Of a DNA stretch of 50,848 nt, positions 25,385 to 32,899 are shown piece after piece. The translations under genes were made by a program, and so were the position numbers. Position 1 is the first letter of the stretch; the number at the start of each line of letters is the position of its first letter. The notes beneath the pieces are model-generated. The model saw only the letters and a program-made list of their open reading frames with translations. It was not told where the DNA came from and made no database searches. Location: positions 1 to 50,848 of the forward strand of contig JABDAV010000008.1 in the NCBI GenBank assembly GCA_013289015.1, written 5' to 3'. The DNA comes from Bacteroidota bacterium. GTDB lineage: Bacteria > Bacteroidota > Bacteroidia > Chitinophagales > Chitinophagaceae.

Positions 25385-25573
25385 AAAAGTATCTTTGTTG
25401 AGGCTAAAAGCATCTTCGCTGATGCTAAAAGTGTTTCCCTTCAAGCTAAAAGCATCTCCGTTCACACTGAAAGCGTCTTCGTTGATACTAAAAGTGTCTT
25501 CGTTCATGCTAAAAGTGTCTTCGTTGATACTGAAAGTGTCTTCGTTCATTCTAATAGCATCTCCGGAGATGCT
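25385..25573. repeat. Nine-unit 21-bp tandem array between mutY and an MBL-fold gene
   Basis: Nine contiguous 21-base units run without spacers, of the form AAAAGTGTCTTCGTTGATACT and variants such as AAAAGCATCTTCGCTGATGCT. The last unit contains an 18-bp perfect palindrome (AGCATCTCC/GGAGATGCT, 25556-25573). Because 21 is a multiple of three, several frames stay open on both strands and encode heptad repeats (K-V-S-S-L-I-L on plus, N-E-D-T-F-S-I on minus). The array ends 2 bases before the stop codon of the metallo-hydrolase gene (25575-25577). Confidence 0.95.
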
Positions 25574-25574
25574 T

Positions 25575-26318
25575 TTAACAATTCCTGCAGAATGGTGTTT
25601 TCACATCATGATAAAATAAAAAAGCCCAGCCTTCTTTAGCGCCTTCTTCCCACCATTGCCTGCGCAGTTCCATTGCCTTTTTGCCGTTAAAATCATATTT
25701 GGCAACAAAGCGGTGTTTCATTTGCTGCAATTGCGGCGCATCGTCTGCACCAAAAAAAATAATCTCATCGTTTTCTTTTATCCAAAAAACCTGGTGATGC
25801 GGGCTGTGAGCGCCGGTTATTTTATAATGAATGTATCCATCAATTATGCCTTCCGGCTCGTTTAAAAAAACCACCTGTGAATTGTGTTCAAGTATTGATA
25901 GCTCTTCTGTCATGAAAGATGGAAAGCCGGTATTCATCGCAAAATCAAATTCAGCTTGCTGTACATAATAAATCGCATTGGGAAACGAAAGATGATAATG
26001 CCCCAGTTTATCTTTATAGCTCACGCCGCCTGCATGATCTTTATGTAAATGCGAGAGTAAAACTTTTGTAACAGATTCAGGCTTTATGTTTTTCTCCAGC
26101 AGGTTTTTATGCAACTGCATCTGGCCGTTTTGCATAAACCCAAGGCCTGTATCAAGCAATAAAACATCTTTGTTGGTTATCACGATAAACGGCTGAACTT
26201 CTACCAGTAAACTTCCGGCGTTGCGTTGCTGCAAATCATCTTTATTAAGATCAAAAGGAACAAAAATTTTAGACTTGTCAATTGTAAAAACGCCCTCGCT
26301 TAGCGGAATTATCTGCAT
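25575..26318 (-). CDS. MBL-fold metallo-hydrolase
   Basis: The 247-residue protein has the metallo-beta-lactamase fold signature L-S-H-L-H-K-D-H-A-G-G (HxHxDH), preceded by L-L-L-D-T-G-L-G-F. Downstream metal ligands are in G-A-H-S-P-H-H-Q (His) and G-A-D-D-A-P (Asp), with a final His in F-Y-H-D-V. It is a cytoplasmic binuclear zinc hydrolase; the closest pattern is the group related to AHL lactonases and AttM-like enzymes, but the substrate is uncertain. The stop codon lies at the edge of the 21-bp tandem array. It is divergent from ribBA. Confidence 0.88.
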   Translation of the reverse strand: MQIIPLSEGVFTIDKSKIFVPFDLNKDDLQQRNAGSLLVEVQPFIVITNKDVLLLDTGLGFMQNGQMQLHKNLLEKNIKPESVTKVLLSHLHKDHAGGVSYKDKLGHYHLSFPNAIYYVQQAEFDFAMNTGFPSFMTEELSILEHNSQVVFLNEPEGIIDGYIHYKITGAHSPHHQVFWIKENDEIIFFGADDAPQLQQMKHRFVAKYDFNGKKAMELRRQWWEEGAKEGWAFLFYHDVKTPFCRNC

Positions 26319-26422
26319 GCCGCAAATTAGGCAATATTCTATTTTTCATATTACCTGGTTCCATTGCTGTTTTGTTTATAACGATTCATGGGTATGCAAT
26401 ATCAGGCATCGCCTCTTTAACA

Positions 26423-26450
26423 TTGCTTATGAATGGTTGTATTACCTTTG
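26423..26450 (+). promoter_or_regulatory. Bacteroidetes-type promoter of ribBA (TTG - 17 nt - TACCTTTG)
   Basis: TTG at 26423-26425 and TACCTTTG at 26443-26450 lie 17 bases apart. The ATG at 26465 is 14 bases after the -7 box, which leaves a leader of about 10 bases. No room remains for an FMN riboswitch. Confidence 0.68.
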
Positions 26451-26464
26451 CATAAAATTTATAT

Positions 26465-27670
26465 ATGCTGAATACGATTGAAAGTGCGATTGAAGATATA
26501 AAGAAAGGTAAGCTGGTAATTGTGGTAGATGATGAAGACCGCGAAAATGAAGGCGATTTTATAACGGCTGCCCGCAATGTTACGCCGGAAATTATCAATT
26601 TTATGAGCAAAGAAGGCAGAGGTTTGATTTGTGTACCGATGACAGAAGAACGCGCCGATAAACTGAAGCTTGACCTGATGGTAACGAATAACACCGCATT
26701 GCATGAAACACCTTTTACTGTAAGCGTTGACTTGATTGGTCACGACTGTACAACCGGCATCAGTGCGCATGACCGCGCAAAAACGGTACAGGCATTAATT
26801 GATCCTAACACAAAACCGGAAGATTTAGGAAGGCCCGGACATATATTTCCATTACGTGCAAAAAATGGCGGTGTTTTAAGAAGAACTGGCCATACAGAAG
26901 CTACGGTTGATCTTGCGAGACTTGCCGGTTTTGAACCTGCTGGCGTTTTGGTTGAGATAATGAATGAAGACGGAACAATGGCGCGTTTGCCGCAACTCAG
27001 AATAATTGCTGATAAGTTTGATTTGAAAATTGTTTCCATAAAAGACTTAATTGAATACAGGCTTAAAACAGATTCTACTATTGAAGAAATAGTGCGTGTT
27101 GATATGCCAACAAAATATGGCATGTTCAAGCTGGTAGCTTTTAAAGAAAAAATTACCGGCGGCGAACATCTTGCCTTGATAAAAGGTGAATGGCAAAAAG
27201 ATGAACCTGTTTTAACGCGCGTGCACTCAAGTTGTTTTACCGGTGATATTTTAGGAAGCTTCCGTTGCGATTGTGGCGAGCAATTACACAAAGCCATGCA
27301 AATGGTAGAAGCAGAAGGTAAAGGCGTTATTCTGTATATGAACCAGGAAGGCCGCGGTATTGGGTTAATAAATAAACTGCGCGCATATAAACTGCAGGAA
27401 GAAGGCATGGATACTGTTGAAGCTAATCTGCATTTAGGTTTTGGAATGGACGAAAGAGATTATGGAGTTGGTGCACAAATTTTGCGGCATCTTGGTGTAA
27501 CCAAATTAAAATTGATGAGCAATAATCCGAAAAAACGTGCAGGCTTAAGCGGTTATGGTTTGGAGATGGTTGAGATCGTTCCTATTGAAATAAAACCGAA
27601 TGAGCACAATGAAAAATATTTAACTACCAAGCGTGATAAAATGGGGCATAAAATTTTATCACATAAGTAA
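26465..27670 (+). CDS. ribBA: Bifunctional 3,4-dihydroxy-2-butanone-4-phosphate synthase / GTP cyclohydrolase II
   Basis: The 401-residue fusion carries an N-terminal RibB domain (about residues 1-200; [11 protein letters not shown] metal motif, [15 protein letters not shown]). The C-terminal RibA domain (about 205-401) has [14 protein letters not shown] with the C-x10-C-x-C zinc site and N-Q-E-G-R-G-I-G-L. It makes both riboflavin precursors, from ribulose-5-phosphate and GTP, in the cytoplasm. Both active sites look intact. It has its own promoter, with no other rib gene nearby. Confidence 0.98.
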   Translation: MLNTIESAIEDIKKGKLVIVVDDEDRENEGDFITAARNVTPEIINFMSKEGRGLICVPMTEERADKLKLDLMVTNNTALHETPFTVSVDLIGHDCTTGISAHDRAKTVQALIDPNTKPEDLGRPGHIFPLRAKNGGVLRRTGHTEATVDLARLAGFEPAGVLVEIMNEDGTMARLPQLRIIADKFDLKIVSIKDLIEYRLKTDSTIEEIVRVDMPTKYGMFKLVAFKEKITGGEHLALIKGEWQKDEPVLTRVHSSCFTGDILGSFRCDCGEQLHKAMQMVEAEGKGVILYMNQEGRGIGLINKLRAYKLQEEGMDTVEANLHLGFGMDERDYGVGAQILRHLGVTKLKLMSNNPKKRAGLSGYGLEMVEIVPIEIKPNEHNEKYLTTKRDKMGHKILSHK

Positions 27671-27675
27671 TTTTT

Positions 27676-27724
27676 TGGTGACCAGCTTTTTGTAGTGCTA
27701 TTAAGCTTCGTTGCGTCGCAACAC
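27676..27724 (+). repeat. Interspersed GTTGCG/CGCAAC-type repeat copy
   Basis: GGTGACCAG at 27677, then GCTTCGTTGCGTCGCAACAC at 27705-27724, with the perfect GTTGCG-T-CGCAAC hairpin. The element starts 6 bases after the ribBA stop. The rest of the spacer up to ftsY holds simple AAATCA-type words only. Confidence 0.65.
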
Positions 27725-27835
27725 TGCATCTGCAACAAACCATTCAACTACAGGTTTCAATTTCAAATCATACATCACAAAAATTATAACTGAATAAAAA
27801 TCAGACATCATCAAATCATAAATCAGAAATAAAGC

Positions 27836-28801
27836 ATGGGTTTCTTCAACAAATTATTTGGTAAAAAAGAGAAAGAAAGTTTAGATGAAGGTTTACAAAA
27901 AACCAAAACGGGATTCTTAGAAAAAATTACAAAGGCAATAGCAGGTAAAAGCACTGTTGATGAAGAAGTGCTCGATAATCTTGAAGATGCCCTGGTAAGC
28001 GCAGATGTTGGTATTGATACAACCATTGAAATTATTAAGCGTATTGAAGATCGTGTGGCAAAAGATAAATACATTAATACAAGTGAACTGAACCGGTTAT
28101 TGCAGAATGAAATTGAAAATATTTTAACTGATGCGCCTGAAGATTCGTACAAAGAATTTGACCTGCCTGAAGATAAAAAGCCTTATGTGTTGTTGGTGGT
28201 GGGTGTAAATGGCGTTGGCAAAACAACAACTATTGGTAAGCTTGCATACAATTATAAAAAAGCCGGCAAGAATGTTTTGCTTGGCGCTGCTGATACATTT
28301 CGTGCAGCAGCAGTTGACCAGCTTACCATCTGGAGTGAACGTGTAAATGTGCCCATTGTAAAACAACCAATGGGCAGCGATCCCGCTGCTGTGGCTTATG
28401 ATGCAGTGCAAAGCGCCGTTGCAAAAAAATCGGATATAGTAATAATTGATACTGCCGGCCGATTGCATAACAAAGTGCATTTAATGGAAGAGCTTTCCAA
28501 AATAAAACGTGTTATTCAAAAAGTAATCCCCGATGCGCCGCATGAAGTGCTGCTGGTGCTGGATGGCTCAACAGGACAGAATGCAGTAGAGCAGGCAAAA
28601 CAATTTACTGCCGCGACAGATGTTACATCAATTGCTATTACAAAATTAGATGGCACTGCAAAAGGTGGCGTTGTACTTGCTATTGCAAACCAGTTTAAAA
28701 TTCCTGTAAAATATATTGGTGTAGGAGAGAAGATGGATGATCTTTTGATATTTGACAGGCACGAATTTGTTGACAGCTTGTTCAATTTGGAGAAAGCATA
28801 A
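27836..28801 (+). CDS. ftsY: Signal recognition particle receptor FtsY
   Basis: The 321-residue SRP receptor GTPase starts with a short amphipathic helix (M-G-F-F-N-K-L-F-G-K-K) in place of the long acidic A domain of E. coli. The NG domain follows: G-V-N-G-V-G-K-T-T-T (P-loop), D-T-F-R-A-A-A, D-T-A-G-R-L-H-N-K, T-K-L-D-G-T-A-K-G-G, and the terminal Y-I-G-V-G-E-K-M-D-D-L. It docks ribosome-SRP complexes to the inner membrane. Its partners Ffh and SRP RNA lie 11-17 kb away in this window. Confidence 0.98.
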   Translation: MGFFNKLFGKKEKESLDEGLQKTKTGFLEKITKAIAGKSTVDEEVLDNLEDALVSADVGIDTTIEIIKRIEDRVAKDKYINTSELNRLLQNEIENILTDAPEDSYKEFDLPEDKKPYVLLVVGVNGVGKTTTIGKLAYNYKKAGKNVLLGAADTFRAAAVDQLTIWSERVNVPIVKQPMGSDPAAVAYDAVQSAVAKKSDIVIIDTAGRLHNKVHLMEELSKIKRVIQKVIPDAPHEVLLVLDGSTGQNAVEQAKQFTAATDVTSIAITKLDGTAKGGVVLAIANQFKIPVKYIGVGEKMDDLLIFDRHEFVDSLFNLEKA

Positions 28802-28819
28802 TTATTTTAAATTTGTGCT

Positions 28820-29219
28820 ATGGAGGCATTACTGCAAAAACCTAAAACTTTAGTTGATGTGTACAGGCTGTTGCCTGAAGGTACCCCCATCCAGGTTATA
28901 CAAAATCAATTCTATATGAGCCCTTCGCCATTATTCAATCACTTTTTCCAATAAGCATTTTATTAAAGAAGATGGCATTTATGGTGCGCCTGATCTGATT
29001 GTAGAAGTGCTTTCTCCAGGCAACCGTAATACAGATCTTATAAGAAAGAGAGCCATATACGAGCAGTTTGGTGTAAAAGAATATTTTATTGTTAAGCCTG
29101 CCGATAAAACTGTATTAAGTTTTTATTTAAAAGATGGAAAGTATGCTGAACCTAAAAAACAGAAAGCAAAATTTACAAGGAAATTACTTGGTAAGACTTT
29201 AAGGTTTTTAATTTGCTGA
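28820..29219 (+). pseudogene. Uma2 family (DUF820) endonuclease-like pseudogene with internal deletion
   Basis: The first frame opens at ATG 28820, M-E-A-L-L-Q-K-P-K-T-L-V-D-V-Y, then L-P-E-G-T-P...Y-M-S-P-S-P, and stops at 28952-28954. From about 28944 a second frame, shifted by one base, continues with K-E-D-G-I-Y-G-A-P-D-L-I-V-E-V-L-S-P-G, Y-E-Q-F-G-V-K-E-Y-F-I-V and ends at 29219. Both pieces fit Uma2/PDDEXK-like proteins of about 190-200 residues, so the middle (roughly 60 to 70 codons) is missing, with the junction near 28940. The P-D-L-x-V-E-V active-site strand remains. It is non-functional as read. Confidence 0.8.
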
Positions 29220-29230
29220 ATAGCGATATG

Positions 29231-29279
29231 CAGCACAAGTGTTGCGACGCAAGGAACGATGCCACAACGATCAACTGCT
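29231..29279 (-). repeat. Interspersed GTTGCG/CGCAAC-type repeat copy
   Basis: The segment ACAAGTGTTGCGACGCAAGG and its continuation AACGATGCCA are identical over 30 bases to the copy at 35641-35674. Read on the minus strand it aligns with the 40899 copy, including the CAGTTG and GTGGCATC words. It lies between the Uma2 pseudogene and the SirB1-like gene. Confidence 0.85.
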
Positions 29280-29297
29280 GATTATATAAAAATTCTT

Positions 29298-30170
29298 CTA
29301 CTGAGATAACAAATTTGAAAGCTGTAATAATTCATTACGCTTATATAAATTCTGCGGACTATCAAAGCAGCGCGCTAATTCTTCGGTCAAAACCTGCACA
29401 ACCCTTACCGCGTTTAAAGGTTTGAAATAAGATGGAACCGGTGGTACATTAATGCGTTTGAAATAATTCTCTACATCTTTATGTGTAAAAGGCTGGCCCG
29501 TGGTGGCATCAACATAAAAATGAATTTTCTTTTGAGGGTTGCCATTATATGAAGCAACATCATAATCTTCATTAAAAAAAGCAAGTACAAACTGTCGCGG
29601 TATATTAATGGCTCTTACGGGCATTGCCAGCAATTCAGCCAACACCAGGTAAAGTATACCATTTGAAAGTGTGTTGCCCTTTCTTGTTTGCAGAACCTTA
29701 TGTATGAAAAAATCGTCGGGGTTTGCATAGGCAACTTCAGATCCTTTTAAGTTGTAGTAATTATAAACGATACTTGAAATAACATTTGCCTGTTCAAGCG
29801 GGGTAAGAAAGCTGTTGAGCTCAAGCCATACATTCCTTCTTATTTTTTCTATTTCCTGTATAACGGGCGAGGTTTGCAGATCAGGGTATTGAAATCGTGC
29901 AACCAGCAGTGCGCCAAATAAAAGATCATGGTAAGCACTGTCACGCCACTCCGTAATATCACTTACAAGATCTGTATAATGCAGCCGGTGAATGATCATT
30001 TCAATACGTTCCTGCACAGATTCACTGATCGTATTTTCCCAAAGATTTTCAAGGTTTGGAATAATGCTTTTGCCATAATGCACTATGCGGGTACTTACCG
30101 TAGAAAAAACTTCTTCATCGGGATCGTCGATCAAAGTGAGCAAAGCAGATATTTCAGTGTTCTGATGCAT
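29298..30170 (-). CDS. SirB1-like transglutaminase-fold protein, probably inactive
   Basis: The 290-residue protein begins with a HEAT-like helical segment (about residues 5-70). A SirB1/transglutaminase-like domain follows, with L-E-Q-A-N-V-I-S-S-I-V-Y, R-K-G-N-T-L-S-N-G-I-L-Y-L-V-L-A and I-N-I-P-R-Q-F-V-L-A-F-F, then H-F-Y-V-D-A-T-T-G. The positions of the catalytic Cys (near T167/L168) and His (Q193) of transglutaminases are not conserved, so a non-catalytic role is likely. It is cytoplasmic, without signal peptide. It is transcribed in the same direction as topA, downstream of it. Confidence 0.82.
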   Translation of the reverse strand: MHQNTEISALLTLIDDPDEEVFSTVSTRIVHYGKSIIPNLENLWENTISESVQERIEMIIHRLHYTDLVSDITEWRDSAYHDLLFGALLVARFQYPDLQTSPVIQEIEKIRRNVWLELNSFLTPLEQANVISSIVYNYYNLKGSEVAYANPDDFFIHKVLQTRKGNTLSNGILYLVLAELLAMPVRAINIPRQFVLAFFNEDYDVASYNGNPQKKIHFYVDATTGQPFTHKDVENYFKRINVPPVPSYFKPLNAVRVVQVLTEELARCFDSPQNLYKRNELLQLSNLLSQ

Positions 30171-30250
30171 AAATAAAACACAAACTAATTACTTTTTATA
30201 ATGTGCAATTTAAAAATTTATCACATGACTGTGTATAAATAAACAAAAGC

Positions 30251-30277
30251 CTGATAAACAAAATTGCTTTGTTTATC
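30251..30277 (-). terminator. Inverted repeat downstream of topA, possible terminator
   Basis: TGATAAACAAA - ATTGC - TTTGTTTATCA is a perfect 11-bp stem 49 bases past the topA stop. No long T-run follows on the minus strand, only CTTTTG, so termination is plausible but not certain. Confidence 0.5.
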
Positions 30278-30325
30278 AAGCGTCTTTGTTATTATGAAAT
30301 ACGTATAATTACAATAAAGTAAATA

Positions 30326-32668
30326 TTAAGATCTCTTTTTTTTGCGCGTAATTTTTTTAGGAGGATTTGCCTTCAGCTCTTCAATTATTTGTTTAGCTTC
30401 TTCAATGCTTAGATCTGCTGCGCGTTCCTGATGTTCTTTGGCAAGTTTGTAATTGCGCAAACCTTGTTTAATGTAGGGCCCGTACGGCCCGCGGAGAATT
30501 TGAATTTTTTCTTTTGGAAAAACTTTTAAAGTGCGTTCTTCTTTTGCTTTACGCTTTTCTTCAACAATAGGGATTGCTTCTTCCAGCGTAATGCTGTACG
30601 GATCATATTCTTTACCGAGCGAATAGAATTGTTTATTGTGTGCGACAAAAGGACCAAACCTTCCAATATTCACTGTTACACCTTCATTTTCAAATTGACC
30701 AAGTGTTCTTGGCAATTTAAATAACTCCATTGCTTCATCAAGACTGATGGTTTCAATGCTTTGTGTTGATTTCAATTTTGCAAAGCGTGGTTTGTCTTCA
30801 TCGCCCGCATCGCCGATCTGCACCATTGGCCCATAGCGGCCCATGCGTGCAACGATTTTCTTGCCCGAGTGTTGATCTATACCCAATTCTCTTTCCCCTT
30901 TTATGCGTTCTGCATTTTCAAGCGTATGTTCAACATCTTTTTTAAATGGTTTATAAAAGCCATCAATTGTTTTTTCCCATTGTTTTTTGCCTTCTGCAAT
31001 TTCATCAAATTCTTCTTCGATCCTGGCAGTAAAACCATAATCCATTATGTCAGAAAAATATTCGACCAGAAAATCGGTTATCACCAAACCAAGATCAGTA
31101 GGAAATAATTTTGATCGTTCAGCGCCTGTTATTTCCTGTTCTGTTTTCTGATCGATCTTATCATGTTTAAAAACAAGCACGCGGTAATCTCTTAAAGTTC
31201 CTTCTTTATCACGCTTTTCAACATAACCTCGTTTCAAAATAGTTGATATAGTTGGTGCATATGTAGATGGCCTTCCAATGCCAAGCTCTTCTAGTTTTTT
31301 TACAAGTGATGCTTCTGTGTAACGCGGAGCAGGCCTTGTAAAACGTTCAATGGCTTTCATTTCATTTAATGATAATGCCTGGCCAACTCTTAACTGTGGC
31401 AACATGCCTTCTGTATCTTCTTCAGCTATTTCATCATCATCTTTATCTTCCATGTATACTTTCAAGAAGCCGTCGAACTTCAATACTTCGCCTTGCGCTG
31501 TTAATTCCTGGTTATTTGTTGAAATTGAAATTTTTGCTGTTGTCTTTTCAAATTCAGCATCACTCATCTGGCTTGCGATTGTACGCTTCCAGATTAATTC
31601 ATACAAACGTTTTGTATCAGCATCATCAACCGTTACATTATCTATATAAGTTGGGCGAATTGCTTCATGCGCTTCCTGCGCACTTTCATTTTTGTTTTTG
31701 TATTTGCGTGGCTGCAAATATTTATCTCCGTATTGTTTGCTTATGTTGCCATAAATATCATTCAGCGCTGTATCGCTCAAACTCACACTATCTGTACGCA
31801 TGTACGTAATGTTACCACTCTCATATAATTTCTGCGCAAGCACCATTGTTTTACTAACACCATAACCCAGTTTACGGCTTGCTTCCTGTTGCAATGTTGA
31901 AGTGGTAAAAGGTGCAGGAGAAGATTTTTTTGCCGGCTTAACCTGAATATCGCTAACAGTATAATTTGCACCAACACAGCTTTGTAAAAATGCTTCTGCA
32001 TCTTCAGCATTTTTTTGCCGGCTGCCTTCTGCTTTAAAGCTTACATTCTTATCATTGATATCTTTTCCGCTGAAGATCGCTTCAAGTTTAAAACTGCTTG
32101 CAGCATTAAATGCATTTATTTCTCTTTCACGTTCAGCAATCAAACGCACCGCAACACTTTGCACGCGGCCTGCGCTTAATGAATTTTTCATGCTCATCTT
32201 GCGCCATAATACAGGACTTATTTCAAAGCCTACAATTCTATCTAAGATTCTTCTTGCCTGCTGCGCATTAACCAAATGCATATCAACTGTGCGCGGATTT
32301 CTTACGGCGCTTTGAATGGCAGGCTTTGTTATTTCATGAAAAACGATGCGTTTTGTTTTTGCAGGATCAAGGCCAAGCACTTCACACAAATGCCAGCTTA
32401 TGGCTTCACCTTCGCGGTCCTCATCTGTTGCCAGCCAAACTTCATCAGATTTTTTTGCGATCTGCTTTAATTCTTTTACAACCTTTTGTTTGTCTTCAGG
32501 AATAATATAGCGTGGAGAATAATGATTATTTACATCAATGCCCATATCATCTTTTTCCAAGTCGCGGATGTGACCATAAGAGCTTTTTACCTCGAAGTCA
32601 CTGCCAAGATATTTTTCAATGGTTTTAGCTTTTGCGGGACTTTCAACTATCAATAAATTTTTAGCCAT
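30326..32668 (-). CDS. topA: DNA topoisomerase I
   Basis: The 780-residue type IA topoisomerase has a TOPRIM domain at the N-terminus (L-L-I-V-E-S-P-A-K-A-K-T-I; D-E-D-R-E-G-E-A-I). The catalytic tyrosine is in Y-M-R-T-D-S-V (about residue 290), and G-I-G-R-P-S-T-Y-A follows. C-terminal repeats of the G-R-Y-G-P-M-V type (G-R-F-G-P-F-V, G-P-Y-G-P-Y-I) replace the zinc fingers of E. coli TopA, and the tail is Lys-rich. It relaxes negative supercoils. The length is normal for Bacteroidetes. Confidence 0.98.
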   Translation of the reverse strand: MAKNLLIVESPAKAKTIEKYLGSDFEVKSSYGHIRDLEKDDMGIDVNNHYSPRYIIPEDKQKVVKELKQIAKKSDEVWLATDEDREGEAISWHLCEVLGLDPAKTKRIVFHEITKPAIQSAVRNPRTVDMHLVNAQQARRILDRIVGFEISPVLWRKMSMKNSLSAGRVQSVAVRLIAEREREINAFNAASSFKLEAIFSGKDINDKNVSFKAEGSRQKNAEDAEAFLQSCVGANYTVSDIQVKPAKKSSPAPFTTSTLQQEASRKLGYGVSKTMVLAQKLYESGNITYMRTDSVSLSDTALNDIYGNISKQYGDKYLQPRKYKNKNESAQEAHEAIRPTYIDNVTVDDADTKRLYELIWKRTIASQMSDAEFEKTTAKISISTNNQELTAQGEVLKFDGFLKVYMEDKDDDEIAEEDTEGMLPQLRVGQALSLNEMKAIERFTRPAPRYTEASLVKKLEELGIGRPSTYAPTISTILKRGYVEKRDKEGTLRDYRVLVFKHDKIDQKTEQEITGAERSKLFPTDLGLVITDFLVEYFSDIMDYGFTARIEEEFDEIAEGKKQWEKTIDGFYKPFKKDVEHTLENAERIKGERELGIDQHSGKKIVARMGRYGPMVQIGDAGDEDKPRFAKLKSTQSIETISLDEAMELFKLPRTLGQFENEGVTVNIGRFGPFVAHNKQFYSLGKEYDPYSITLEEAIPIVEEKRKAKEERTLKVFPKEKIQILRGPYGPYIKQGLRNYKLAKEHQERAADLSIEEAKQIIEELKANPPKKITRKKKRS

Positions 32669-32683
32669 GCATTTTTATTTTTT

Positions 32684-32735
32684 TGTGACCGGCAACCGTG
32701 CAGATGTCATCTTCGTTGTGTCACTCACTTATGCT
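32684..32735 (+). repeat. Interspersed GTTGCG/CGCAAC-type repeat, degenerate copy
   Basis: GTGACCGGCAACCGTGCAGA, then GTCATCTTCGTTGTGTCACT, matches the order of words in the 40899 copy, but the central hairpin is degraded. It sits in the leader region of topA. Confidence 0.45.
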
Positions 32736-32899
32736 TTTACATCAATGTTCAGCATGCGTGAACCGTGCAATATTAGAACAAAGAAATTAAAACGGGGAAA
32801 TGTGAAGATTTAAGAGTAGTGAAAAGGTGGGCTACTTCAAATTGTCAATTGTTTTTTCGTTTCCTCTCGCATCAATATATTTCCAAAATATCCAACCAT

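Noticed and set aside
25355-25549. Heptad-repeat frame N-E-D-T-F-S as a real protein gene
   Set aside because: It overlaps the mutY start, has no separate ribosome entry or promoter, and the frame stays open simply because 21 is a multiple of three.
25385-25573. 21-bp array as a CRISPR
   Set aside because: The units follow one another with no unique spacers, and no cas gene is nearby.
26319-26464. FMN riboswitch ahead of ribBA
   Set aside because: The predicted leader is about 10 bases and the spacer shows no conserved RFN stems.
26740-27408. 222-codon antisense frame inside ribBA
   Set aside because: Mirror of a strongly conserved gene, with Ser/Pro-rich low-information sequence and no family features.
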